Shown here piece after piece: positions 47,301-55,632 of a stretch of DNA of 64,000 nucleotides. The notes below the pieces were generated by a model that saw only the letters and a program-made list of their open reading frames with translations, was not told the origin of the DNA and did not search any database. This stretch comes from Legionella jamestowniensis (GTDB lineage: Bacteria; Pseudomonadota; Gammaproteobacteria; Legionellales; Legionellaceae). Location of the stretch: NCBI RefSeq assembly GCF_001467745.1, contig NZ_LNYG01000013.1:617909-681908 (forward strand), in the 5' to 3' direction. A program made the translations under genes and the position numbers. The first letter of the stretch is position 1. Each line of letters begins with the position of its first letter.

Positions 47301-48774
47301 CAATTTCTTTGGGGTGTCGAGTAACAGTTTCTTGAAACAATTCGGCCAGTGAGGTCGTAACGACTCGGTCAAGTTTTGCAGTAAAATACTTCTCTTTCAT
47401 ACGTTGCATTTCAGCTGCATCTAATAAACTTAAGGATTGTACTAATTCTTGAGGATTGTTAAGAATATTTTTTAGTAAAATAGTAAAACTACGGGCAATA
47501 CGCTCAATGGTTTCACGCTCAAATAACGCATCTCTATATTCAAAATAAGCGGTAATATCATCTTTACTTTCTTCCAACATAAACAATGAAAGATCAAACT
47601 TCGCAGTCTTGGAAAAATAATGATGTACTGGCTGAACACTTATCCCCTCAAGCCTTAATGTCACTTTAGCTGTATTAGCCCACACGAACATTGTTTGAAT
47701 AATTGGATGTTGTCCTGACGCTTTTCGGGCTAAATTTAATTGAGACGCTATATGCTCAAAAGCAACCTCTTGCTTACACAATGAAGAAAAAACGAGTGAT
47801 TTGACACGTGAAGCCAACTCAAGAAAACTTTCCTGTTCTTTTATAGTAACTCGAATGGGGAGAGTATTAATAAAATATCCCATGATTTGTCGCTCAAGAT
47901 CATGTTCTCTATTGGCAAAAGGAACACCCACAAGAATATCTTGGCTTCGCGTATATTGACTTAAAAATATGCAATATGCAGCATAAAGCACATGAAACAC
48001 AGTCATTCGATGTGCTTGTGCAAACTCATTCAATCTATTGCAAGTGGTTTTATCTAGCTTAAAGTAGACACGATTACCTGAAAAAATATCAATTTTCTCT
48101 TTACCCTGTGGTGTGGTTAAAAAATTTAATCCAGAGTAACCTTTTAATGACTCAGCAACGGTATTTACTTTTTCCTGGTAAGCTTGTGATAAAAACTGCT
48201 TCTGCTCGGTTTGAATGTGATCAAAATAAGAGGGTTTGAATTCTGGTTGCTGAATAGCTTCACCGCGCATAGCCTGATTATAAAATTGATTTAAGTCATC
48301 AATAAGAATAGAAAATGAGGTACCGTCTGTAATAATGTGATGCAACACAATAAGCAAAGTAAATTCATCTTCATTCATTTTAACAAGCACTACACGCATT
48401 AACGGCGCTTGATCTAAGTGAAAGGGTTTGCTTATTTGCTGGTTAATATAATCTTCAAGTTGTTCATGATTGACTTCATTGGTTACAGTAAAATTCAACT
48501 CGGCTTGTTGATGCAGCCATTGAGAAACATTTCCTTCAGAATCTTTAACAAAAGAAGTACGCAAGATAGGATGTTTATCTATTAAAGCCTGAAATGCTTT
48601 TTTTAAACTATTGATTGACAAAAATCCTTTTAGCTTATAAATGAGTTGTTCGTTATAGGCCGCTTTCGCTGCACCATCCATAGAATGAATGAACCATAAC
48701 TCTTTCTGCCCAATCGATAAGTCATATTGTTGTACTTCTAGATCTTGTCCATTTGTAAAAACTATATCAGACAT
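44359..48774 (-). CDS. NRPS module C-A-T with a terminal thioester reductase domain
   Basis: This 1471-residue synthetase has a condensation domain (about 15-460; intact HHIITDG at 145-151), an adenylation domain (about 475-990; YTSGSTGKPKG, NMYGITETT, YRTGDLGRW, NGKIDRK), a carrier domain (Ser1038 in LGGNSL) and a reductase domain (about 1110-1471; LLTGAAGFVGAHLL, and Y1277-x3-K1281) that releases the chain as an aldehyde or alcohol with NADPH. Reading the specificity pocket gives D-I-W-T-S-V-M-V-Y, which I cannot match to a known substrate; the surrounding motifs look Thr/Ser-like. Its ATG overlaps the stop of the upstream synthetase gene by eight bases. No thioesterase is present in the cluster. 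Confidence 0.92.
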   Translation of the reverse strand: MSDIVFTNGQDLEVQQYDLSIGQKELWFIHSMDGAAKAAYNEQLIYKLKGFLSINSLKKAFQALIDKHPILRTSFVKDSEGNVSQWLHQQAELNFTVTNEVNHEQLEDYINQQISKPFHLDQAPLMRVVLVKMNEDEFTLLIVLHHIITDGTSFSILIDDLNQFYNQAMRGEAIQQPEFKPSYFDHIQTEQKQFLSQAYQEKVNTVAESLKGYSGLNFLTTPQGKEKIDIFSGNRVYFKLDKTTCNRLNEFAQAHRMTVFHVLYAAYCIFLSQYTRSQDILVGVPFANREHDLERQIMGYFINTLPIRVTIKEQESFLELASRVKSLVFSSLCKQEVAFEHIASQLNLARKASGQHPIIQTMFVWANTAKVTLRLEGISVQPVHHYFSKTAKFDLSLFMLEESKDDITAYFEYRDALFERETIERIARSFTILLKNILNNPQELVQSLSLLDAAEMQRMKEKYFTAKLDRVVTTSLAELFQETVTRHPKEIGLVFGSQCYDYATIEERSNQWASYIRHQYKQLYGCELCGDTLVALCVDRNEDMIFGMLGILKAGAAYVPVDPKYPQERINYIINHSQASLLLTHKVHDALNLDFAAERIIYMDDDCIVNSPHFVDQPFEHKIKPQDLAYVLYTSGSTGKPKGVGVSHENVICLFESLKKQFEFSTQDVWSLFHTFCFDISVWEIWGAFLFGGTLLVIPYEVTRDTKQFYQLIDSEKVTVLTQTASAFQMFINEDLRSSKKLNYLRYVSFVGESLKVSILRPWVAKYGVDKPRLANMYGITETTVYTNNKFVTQADIDKGRDNIGWPLAEFSMCVMDEHLRWCPVGIVGEICIGGRGLSRGYLYRDDLTQEKFVKDPYANFLGLPEDTRLYRTGDLGRWMEDGSIEYLGRKDFQIKLRGFRIELGEIESALGSYPGITHTAVLLKGEGEAAYLAAYYTLKIGVQVDVANLKSHLKAFLPEYMVPSTFTELVSFPMTVNGKIDRKVLGTVEDKVNIEKNVVPLNTPLEVDIAAVWADIFKLRIDDLGASSNFFELGGNSLLVVKMLTLVSNKIGKELSLSQFIAMPTITSLAAQVESSLTSMQRIHLFKEKLEQDVVLDSAIKPLPDSPCVQHPQSILLTGAAGFVGAHLLDELLKKTDAIIYCLIRAATVDEALEKLTGKLRKYRLESRLCKARIVPVLGDLGERKLGLAAQNYERLTQEVDAIFHVGAWVHHVYDYNTLYKTNVQSVIEIIKMAVTNKNKAIHFVSTLATRLISPIERLSSIDSTSMEGYLNMNGYLTTKWVAEQLLQEAAIRGVVAHVYRPGNVVSGMHGIYEPETNHTLLRLKGMLQLEKGFIVDQDRVEMMPVDLLAAAIVEIAKAPQRFSYNLNNSESISWFDYLKIAQHKGYRFDFISDKEEWNRIMSDIDEQNALYKLSHVYKLHSSMNKGPAETLEITPDYPITTPPYLEMIEQQFNFLIASGFLDSPQTISI

Positions 48775-51700
48775 GAGCCACCTTCTTTGTACTTAAATAA
48801 TGAAGCATTTCTCCAAATTCATTATTTTGGACTACTTCTTCCAAATTCATATCAATGAGAAATGACGTTTTAATATGTTTGAGTAAATCAATAAACGATA
48901 AGGAGTCACCACCTAGTTCTAAAAAATGGGAATTTTCAGTAAGTTCTTCAGAAGCTACGCCTAGAACTTTTGACCACATAGCCTTTAATTGTTCTTCCAA
49001 TGAGGAGTCTGTATCAGTTGAGATACTTTCGTTCTGAATGGCTGCTTCACTAACTCTAAATTTTTTAATTTCATAGTGTTTTTTTATAAAACAATAAGTC
49101 GGAATACTTATTTTTCTTGAATAGGTTGACGAACTATGAACGCTACTCCAGAGAACAGATAAGCCATTGGCCCATAACCAGCCCATCAAATGTAAGAAAG
49201 AAACGTCCGCATCTCGTCCTTTTTCGAGTTGTAGACTTGCAATGTTGAGCTTACTTTTGTCTAAAGTAGAACCTTTACCGAACTCAACATAAATAAAATG
49301 GGAGTGGTCCTCTTCTTTCATCAACTCGTTTTCATTGGCATAAAACTTAATACTTGGTTCGGTTAGTTTTAAGGATAAGACCTGAGTATTTTCTTCTAAT
49401 AAGGCTGCTAATGCGTCCGCAAAAGAAAAATCACCCATAAGTGTTGTAGCCAAGTAAGCGCCATTACCTTGAGCGATTAATCCATAGGGTGCTATCTTTG
49501 TTGAAATTAATAATTGTGACAGTGCGTAATAAATTGAGAACGAAACCAGTATTGAATGTTTAACATGCTGAGCATTCAAAGGCTGCTTTATATCGACATG
49601 ATACTTTTCTTGAATAATTGTCGCACAAGAATCAAAGGTTTCTTTAAATGCAGGATAATTTTTGTATAAACTTTCATATTGTGCCAATGATTCGGCTGCG
49701 AAATCTGCCAGGATAAAAATAACCCGTGGTATTTCATGATAGTCTTTATCATGAAGATAAGACAAATAGACACGCTCATTATCTTTTTGTAAGCGCTCAT
49801 TAACAATGAAAAAACCTCTTTCTTTAAATTCAGCCCGACCTTCTTGCGCAGTAAAAGCAAGATTACCTAAATTAATTGGTTCAGCGCCATTAATATAGTT
49901 CTTTAATTGATTAGCCATTGAATACAGTGATTCGCGACTTTTCGCTGAAAATGGGACTAAAAAGTAATTTTTATTTTCGTGACTTAAATTAACTTGGCAA
50001 GATTCTTTGTTGTATTCCTCTAAAATAACATGCGCGTTGGTACCACCTAAACCAAACGAGCTTACTGCTGCACGACGAGGAACACCATTCGATTTCCAAG
50101 GCATTGTTTGATTGGAAACCGTAAATAATTTATTAAATGAGGCAATTTCGGGATTTAGTGTTTCAAAATTTAGAGTGGCTGGAAGTATTTTATTTTTTAA
50201 TGCTAAAACAGTTTTCATTAATCCAAACACACCAGCGGCAGAGTCCGTATGCCCTATATTGGTTTTAACTGAACCAATCATGCAGTTGCCTTCCTGCTGT
50301 GTATATTTTTGATATACATTATGAAGCGCAGTCCATTCAATCGGGTCACCTAACTGCGTGCCAGTACCGTGTGCTTCAATGTAACTGATTTGATCAGCAG
50401 TAAGATGGGCATTTTTAAGGGCTTTTTCAATAACCGCGGCTTGTCCCTCAACGCTTGGTGCAGTAAAAGCCATTTTAGTTGAACCATCATTATTGATAGC
50501 GCCACCTTTAATGATTGCATAAATAGTATCTTTTTGAGTAATCGCATCACTCAGTCGTTTTAAAACCACAACACCCACGCCACTCGTTACCACAGTGCCT
50601 TTGGCACGAGAATCAAATGCACGGCAGTAACCATCTGGAGATTCAATCATGTCGTCTTGATAGTCGTAACCATAATTATAAAAAAGCGAGACACCACCAG
50701 CTAGGGCCATATCCGAACTATGACTTTTAAGGCTTTCACAAGCCATTTGCACTGAAACAAGTGAGCTTGAACAAGCAGTTTGTAAGGTAATACTCGGTCC
50801 TGTTAGATTTAACTTATAAGAGACCTTCGTACTCAAAAAATCTTTTTCGTTGCCAAGAATAGCTTGGAATAAATTAGTTTGTGCAAGAGGTGAACCAAAG
50901 ATATGATTCATGAAATAATCATTTCTTCCTTGAGTAGCAAAAACGGCAATATCGCCATTAAATTTCTCAGGAATATTCCCGCTAAATTCTAAAGCCTCCC
51001 AAGCACACTCTAAAAATTGACGCTGTTGTGGATCCATGATTTCAGCATCTTTCACAGAATAACCGAAAAAATTGGCATCAAAACTAAATGGGTCCTCAAA
51101 AATAGCACCCCGTTTTACATAGGTATCACTTGTAATCGATGAGTCACTGACTGAATTTGCACGGAGTTCTTCAGTTGAGAGCTGACGCAAATTAGTCTCT
51201 TCGTTAATGAGAAGATTCCAAAATGACTCAGGATCTTTCACGCCTGGAATTCGACAAGCCATTCCTATAACAGCTATCGGCTCATTGAATATCGGCTCTG
51301 CAGCAGCACATTGTTCAAGCGGTTGTTCTTCTTGTTTAAACTGATTTTTTTGCGTTGACGAAATAAGCTCGGAAATTCGCTCTGTCAGTTGCGTTAGGGT
51401 TGTGTATTGGAACAACTCAACAATATTCAATTTTATAGCAAAGGCATCCTCAAGCTCTTTACGGACCATCATGGCTGCAAGCGAATTACCCCCTAAATTG
51501 AAAAAAGACTCCTCTTTACCAAAATTATTAAGATTTAAAATTCTGGACCAGATTTTAGAAATCATTTCCTCAATGGAAGCTGGCTTATCTTGGGAGCTAG
51601 ACGTATTTTCTGGTTGACATTGAGGAACAGGTAATGCTTTTCTATCTAACTTTCCATTCGTAGTGACCGGTAAAGTATCTAAATAGATAAAGATACTGGG

Positions 51701-53269
51701 TATCATATAATCAGGTAAAATTGCTGCTAAGTGGTTTCGAAGCAGTTGGTCGTCCAATTGGCTATCAGCTACGTAATAGCCTACCAAAAAGGAAAGACTT
51801 TCGTTTTTGTGAAGTATTACAACACTATGTTTTACACCAGGATATTCTAACATCCTGGTTTCTATCTCGGCGAGTTCGATTCGATAGCCGCGTAATTTCA
51901 CTTGGAAGTCATTGCGGCCAGCATATTCGAGATAACCATTGGGTAACCATTTGACTAAATCATTTGTTTTATAAATGCGGGGGTAATGTTCGCCGCTTTG
52001 TTGAAAAAAGGGATTCGAAATGAACCGCTCTTGCGTCAATTCTGGCTTATTTAAATACCCTCTTGATAAACTAGGTCCGCCCACATAGATTTCACCAATC
52101 ATCCCAATCGGTACCAGTTGGAGATGTTTATCAACCACTACGCCTACGCGATTTGAGTAAGGTCTTCCGATGGGAACTGAATTCAATAAACTAAAATCTT
52201 CATTAAGCGCATAGGTAGTACAAAAAGTACTGTTTTCAGTGGGACCATAGGCATTAATTAAATTCTTGGGCTTGTAGGGGGAGTTCATTAAATTAAGCAT
52301 TATATTTTTAGTTAATGCTTCGCCTCCGACTAATAAAAATTTTAATGGAGCAAATACGGTTTCATCCAGCGTATACAGTAAGTCGAACAATGCCCTTGTA
52401 ATGAGAAGGATAGTAAGATTTTTTTTATCAATCGTTTCTTTAAATAGAATCGGATTAGACAACAGTTCAAAAAAATTATCTGGAATAAATAAGCGAGCTC
52501 CATTTAATAAAGAACCCCATAGCTCAAAGGTCGTCGAATCAAAAGAAACGTCGGAAAAAAAGGCCATCGTATCCGATTCGTCGGCGTAAAAATAATTCGC
52601 ACAAATGACTTGTGCAATGACGTTAGCATGTTGCGCTAAAACCCCTTTGGGTGTGCCAGAGCTTCCAGATGTGTAAATAACATAAGCTAAGTCAGTTGGA
52701 CTGAGTTGGATATATAAGTTAGCAGCGTTTTCGTTTAAAAATAATCGCTCATCAAGCACAATTTGTTTAAGATAACCATGATCACGCTTAAATTGTGCAG
52801 ATGAAAGACGCTCGGTCAAAATAATTTTGCTATTAATGTCAGTTAATATATGTTCGATACGACTTGTCGGATAATCAGGATTAATCGGAACATAAGCGCC
52901 ACCCGCTTTTAGTATGCCTAATATCCCTATAATAAAATCAGCACTGCGTCCGACACTGATTGGAATTAATGTATCGGCTTTTAATTCCTCTTGAGTAATT
53001 AATTGGTATTGCTTTCTGATATAACGCGCTAATTGATTCGCCAATTGGTTCAGTTGGGCGAAACTAAGCACGGTGTCTTTGTATTCAATGGCGATATTAT
53101 TTGGCGCTTTAGCCACTCGTTCTTCAAACAATTGACATAATGTTTTGAATTCATAAGACATTGTTTCAACTGCTTTAGAATCATAAACTAGTTTTTTGTA
53201 AGATTTGGCTGACAAACAGGATTCATCAATGCCAATTTTTTCCATGAAATTTATATTATTTGATGACAT
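48767..53269 (-). CDS. hybrid NRPS-PKS, A-T-KS-AT(inactive)-T
   Basis: This 1500-residue protein has no N-terminal condensation domain, so it starts the chain. Adenylation is at about 40-550 (YTSGSSGTPKG; NAYGPTENSTF; NGKLDRK), with a specificity reading D-S-F-L-L-G-A-T-F that resembles Val/Ile-type codes. The first carrier has Ser596 in LGGNSL. The ketosynthase (about 665-1090) has intact C833, H967 and H1007. The acyltransferase region (about 1105-1395) is eroded: the GHSxG box reads AQGNG with Gly1268 for the nucleophilic Ser, the FPGQG box is missing, and it is roughly 150 residues short. The last carrier has Ser1456 in LGGDSL. No ketoreductase or dehydratase is present. A malonyl unit would have to come from a separate acyltransferase. 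Confidence 0.92.
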   Translation of the reverse strand: MSSNNINFMEKIGIDESCLSAKSYKKLVYDSKAVETMSYEFKTLCQLFEERVAKAPNNIAIEYKDTVLSFAQLNQLANQLARYIRKQYQLITQEELKADTLIPISVGRSADFIIGILGILKAGGAYVPINPDYPTSRIEHILTDINSKIILTERLSSAQFKRDHGYLKQIVLDERLFLNENAANLYIQLSPTDLAYVIYTSGSSGTPKGVLAQHANVIAQVICANYFYADESDTMAFFSDVSFDSTTFELWGSLLNGARLFIPDNFFELLSNPILFKETIDKKNLTILLITRALFDLLYTLDETVFAPLKFLLVGGEALTKNIMLNLMNSPYKPKNLINAYGPTENSTFCTTYALNEDFSLLNSVPIGRPYSNRVGVVVDKHLQLVPIGMIGEIYVGGPSLSRGYLNKPELTQERFISNPFFQQSGEHYPRIYKTNDLVKWLPNGYLEYAGRNDFQVKLRGYRIELAEIETRMLEYPGVKHSVVILHKNESLSFLVGYYVADSQLDDQLLRNHLAAILPDYMIPSIFIYLDTLPVTTNGKLDRKALPVPQCQPENTSSSQDKPASIEEMISKIWSRILNLNNFGKEESFFNLGGNSLAAMMVRKELEDAFAIKLNIVELFQYTTLTQLTERISELISSTQKNQFKQEEQPLEQCAAAEPIFNEPIAVIGMACRIPGVKDPESFWNLLINEETNLRQLSTEELRANSVSDSSITSDTYVKRGAIFEDPFSFDANFFGYSVKDAEIMDPQQRQFLECAWEALEFSGNIPEKFNGDIAVFATQGRNDYFMNHIFGSPLAQTNLFQAILGNEKDFLSTKVSYKLNLTGPSITLQTACSSSLVSVQMACESLKSHSSDMALAGGVSLFYNYGYDYQDDMIESPDGYCRAFDSRAKGTVVTSGVGVVVLKRLSDAITQKDTIYAIIKGGAINNDGSTKMAFTAPSVEGQAAVIEKALKNAHLTADQISYIEAHGTGTQLGDPIEWTALHNVYQKYTQQEGNCMIGSVKTNIGHTDSAAGVFGLMKTVLALKNKILPATLNFETLNPEIASFNKLFTVSNQTMPWKSNGVPRRAAVSSFGLGGTNAHVILEEYNKESCQVNLSHENKNYFLVPFSAKSRESLYSMANQLKNYINGAEPINLGNLAFTAQEGRAEFKERGFFIVNERLQKDNERVYLSYLHDKDYHEIPRVIFILADFAAESLAQYESLYKNYPAFKETFDSCATIIQEKYHVDIKQPLNAQHVKHSILVSFSIYYALSQLLISTKIAPYGLIAQGNGAYLATTLMGDFSFADALAALLEENTQVLSLKLTEPSIKFYANENELMKEEDHSHFIYVEFGKGSTLDKSKLNIASLQLEKGRDADVSFLHLMGWLWANGLSVLWSSVHSSSTYSRKISIPTYCFIKKHYEIKKFRVSEAAIQNESISTDTDSSLEEQLKAMWSKVLGVASEELTENSHFLELGGDSLSFIDLLKHIKTSFLIDMNLEEVVQNNEFGEMLHYLSTKKVAHV

Positions 53270-53330
53270 TTAAAACTCTTCCTGATTGAAATTCCGATGT
53301 ACTAAAGCCCTCTTGAGTTATCAACACTGC

Positions 53331-54587
53331 CTAAGACGATTGTCCATTAGCATTTGCAAGGCCTAGGGCTTTATTTTTTGTCATTGATTTACGCAGTGCA
53401 ACGAGACTTAAAATGATGAGCAAAGCACAAAATAAAAAGGCAATGCCTGCCCCATAAAAATTCAAGCCACCGGTTAGTAAAGGGCCAACACCCCATGTAA
53501 TGGAAGATAAGGCAGCAACTACACCCATCACTCGTCCTTGCCAATCACTTTCTGTAGTATCTGAAATAAGGGTTAACAGTGCGATATACATTAATCCCGT
53601 AAAAGCAGAAATGCAGGTAAATAAAATGACGTTTAAGGTAAAGGATTGAATACTAAGAGAGATAACAAGGTAGGCTAGCAATTGAACAAACAAAGCTAAA
53701 AAAATAACTTTTGTCTTTTCAAAATAATTAAAGAGATATTTACCACCAAACATCAAAGTAAGCGAAAAAATAATCGCTTCGAAACTCAATATAAGATCAG
53801 TGGATGAGTTTTGAGAAGGAAAATATCGGTTCAAAAAAACTGGAATATCGGAAAAGAATAAACCAAAAGCTACCATGGAAAATAAAACGGCTTGTAAATA
53901 ATTGCTCAAAATTGGTTTGCAAAAAGCAACTTTAATATTTGCAAAGTCTTTTATTAAATTGAATTGATCTTTTGATTTTTTGGGTGTGTAAGTTTCTTTA
54001 AAGAAGAATTGAATACTTAAATACCCTAGGGCACTCATGATTGCTCCAATTAGAAAGGTAGAAGCACCAATAGGTCCCATATTAAAATGCATCAGCCCAC
54101 TGCCCAGAATAGGTCCCAGAGAAAAGCCCAGGCAGTTCGATAACATTAAAATTGAAAGATAAAATGATTTATTCTGAGGTGTACTGATGTCTACTGCTGC
54201 AGCCTGTGCTACAGAGAGAGAGCCCGCTGTCATCCCAGAAATAATTCGACCAAAAATTAAAAACCAAATACTACTTAAGTAACAACCTAGTGCACTCAAA
54301 ATAAAGCCACTGGTTAAACCTAACATGGAAATTTTTAATCCAGGCTTACGGCCGTAACGATCAGCAATACCACCCAGGACAGGGGCAAAGAAAAACATAA
54401 ACACACTATAAATAGCTAATAAAAATTCATACAACATGTATCTTGAAGTCGATGACACTGTTTCAGGTATGATATTAGAATTACCTTTAAAAAAGAGTGC
54501 GGCAAAAATGGAGAAGGCTATACCCCATCCCATTGAATCTACAAAAACAACCCAAATTAGGGATGCTATACCTTTTTTATTATTCAT
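53331..54587 (-). CDS. MFS drug/metabolite exporter of the biosynthetic cluster
   Basis: This roughly 418-residue, 12-helix transporter resembles the TetA/DHA1 drug:proton antiporter group, with GGIADRYGRKPGLK in loop 2-3 and GRIISGMTAGSLSVAQA in helix 4-5. It is the first gene of the operon that continues with both synthetases, so export of the product and self-protection is the likely role. The ATG at 54587 has GGAG at eight bases; the upstream ATG in frame lacks a site. Confidence 0.85.
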   Translation of the reverse strand: MNNKKGIASLIWVVFVDSMGWGIAFSIFAALFFKGNSNIIPETVSSTSRYMLYEFLLAIYSVFMFFFAPVLGGIADRYGRKPGLKISMLGLTSGFILSALGCYLSSIWFLIFGRIISGMTAGSLSVAQAAAVDISTPQNKSFYLSILMLSNCLGFSLGPILGSGLMHFNMGPIGASTFLIGAIMSALGYLSIQFFFKETYTPKKSKDQFNLIKDFANIKVAFCKPILSNYLQAVLFSMVAFGLFFSDIPVFLNRYFPSQNSSTDLILSFEAIIFSLTLMFGGKYLFNYFEKTKVIFLALFVQLLAYLVISLSIQSFTLNVILFTCISAFTGLMYIALLTLISDTTESDWQGRVMGVVAALSSITWGVGPLLTGGLNFYGAGIAFLFCALLIILSLVALRKSMTKNKALGLANANGQSS

Positions 54588-54640
54588 AGTACATTCTCCA
54601 TATGCATGCACTTTTTGAACAGTGCGTTCTTAGCGAAGGC

Positions 54641-54670
54641 ATTATATACATTTACAACATTTAGTTGCAA
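54641..54670 (-). promoter_or_regulatory. promoter of the exporter-synthetase operon
   Basis: On the minus strand TTGCAA (54670-54665) is followed after 18 bases by a perfect TATAAT (54646-54641). The start of transcription would fall about 47 bases before the exporter ATG. The -35 matches four of six bases. Confidence 0.6.
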
Positions 54671-54796
54671 CGCAATTGTTCAAGCAGCAAACGGTTGTGA
54701 GAGTACATTTTTAGGGTTGCGAGCAGTTTTTTTTTTGAGTATGAATCTCAATGAACAAGGACTTAGCTCTAATTTTTTTGGCTTATGGATTTAATC

Positions 54797-55615
54797 ATGA
54801 CAAATTTATTTACTTCACAAATTCACCCTCCTACGGCATCAATCGAGCCTGCATTTTGGTTCATTTTTCACGGTGAAGAAATTCTTCTAAAGGCTAATCA
54901 AATTCCTCTGCTTTTAAGTCTTGACGAACTCAACCTTACTCTGGAACGTCAAATTTATTTAGGGATGTACGGCTCTATCTCTTGTTTCGCTGTGCAACTT
55001 AGTCATTTGCCTGTTTCCTTAGCGCAAGATTTAACTTTTCAGCATATTCGTCAAGCACATGAAACGCTGGAGAATGACGATTTATTTCAAGTGGTTTCGC
55101 GAAGTAAACAATTATTACACTGGGACAGGAGTACACAGTTTTGTGGGTATTGCGGGCAAAAAACGCACTATAGCAATAAGGAACGGGCAAAACTCTGCTC
55201 TGCCTGTCATACTTTAGTTTTTCCACAAATATCGCCAGTCATGTTGGCGTTAATTTGGCGCGATAATGAGATTTTATTGGCGCGATCTCCGCATTTTCTG
55301 CCAGGAATTTATAGTATATTAGCCGGCTTTGTTGAGCCCGGAGAAATGCTTGAGCAGACTGTAAGACGAGAAGTGAAAGAAGAAGTGGGACTTACCATAA
55401 AAAACCTGCAGTACTTTTCTTCACAACCTTGGCCCTTTCAAAGTAATTTAATGTTGGGATTTATCGCTGAGTATGACAGCGGGGAAATCCAAATTGATTC
55501 GACTGAATTGGAAGACGCACAATGGTTTTCTCTAGATAGGCTGCCTAAGTTGCCTAAACCAATTAGTCTTTCACGACAAATGATTGATAAGTATTTGGCT
55601 ATTCGGATTAAATAA
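54797..55615 (+). CDS. nudC: NAD(+)/NADH diphosphatase (mRNA de-NADding)
   Basis: This roughly 272-residue Nudix enzyme has a zinc ribbon (FCGYCGQK, then KLCSACHTL), the Nudix box GFVEPGEMLEQTVRREVKEE-VG, and SSQPWPFQSNLMLGF, the NudC-specific segment downstream of the box. It cleaves NADH and removes NAD caps from RNA 5' ends. ATG at 54785 is an alternative start four codons upstream. It is divergent from the exporter gene and not part of the cluster by function. Confidence 0.93.
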   Translation: MTNLFTSQIHPPTASIEPAFWFIFHGEEILLKANQIPLLLSLDELNLTLERQIYLGMYGSISCFAVQLSHLPVSLAQDLTFQHIRQAHETLENDDLFQVVSRSKQLLHWDRSTQFCGYCGQKTHYSNKERAKLCSACHTLVFPQISPVMLALIWRDNEILLARSPHFLPGIYSILAGFVEPGEMLEQTVRREVKEEVGLTIKNLQYFSSQPWPFQSNLMLGFIAEYDSGEIQIDSTELEDAQWFSLDRLPKLPKPISLSRQMIDKYLAIRIK

Positions 55616-55632
55616 GCCTAGTCTTAGGCAGG

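Noticed and set aside
54606-54794. 62-codon plus-strand reading frame upstream of nudC
   Set aside because: No ribosome-binding site, low-complexity composition, and it lies over the minus-strand promoter of the exporter operon.
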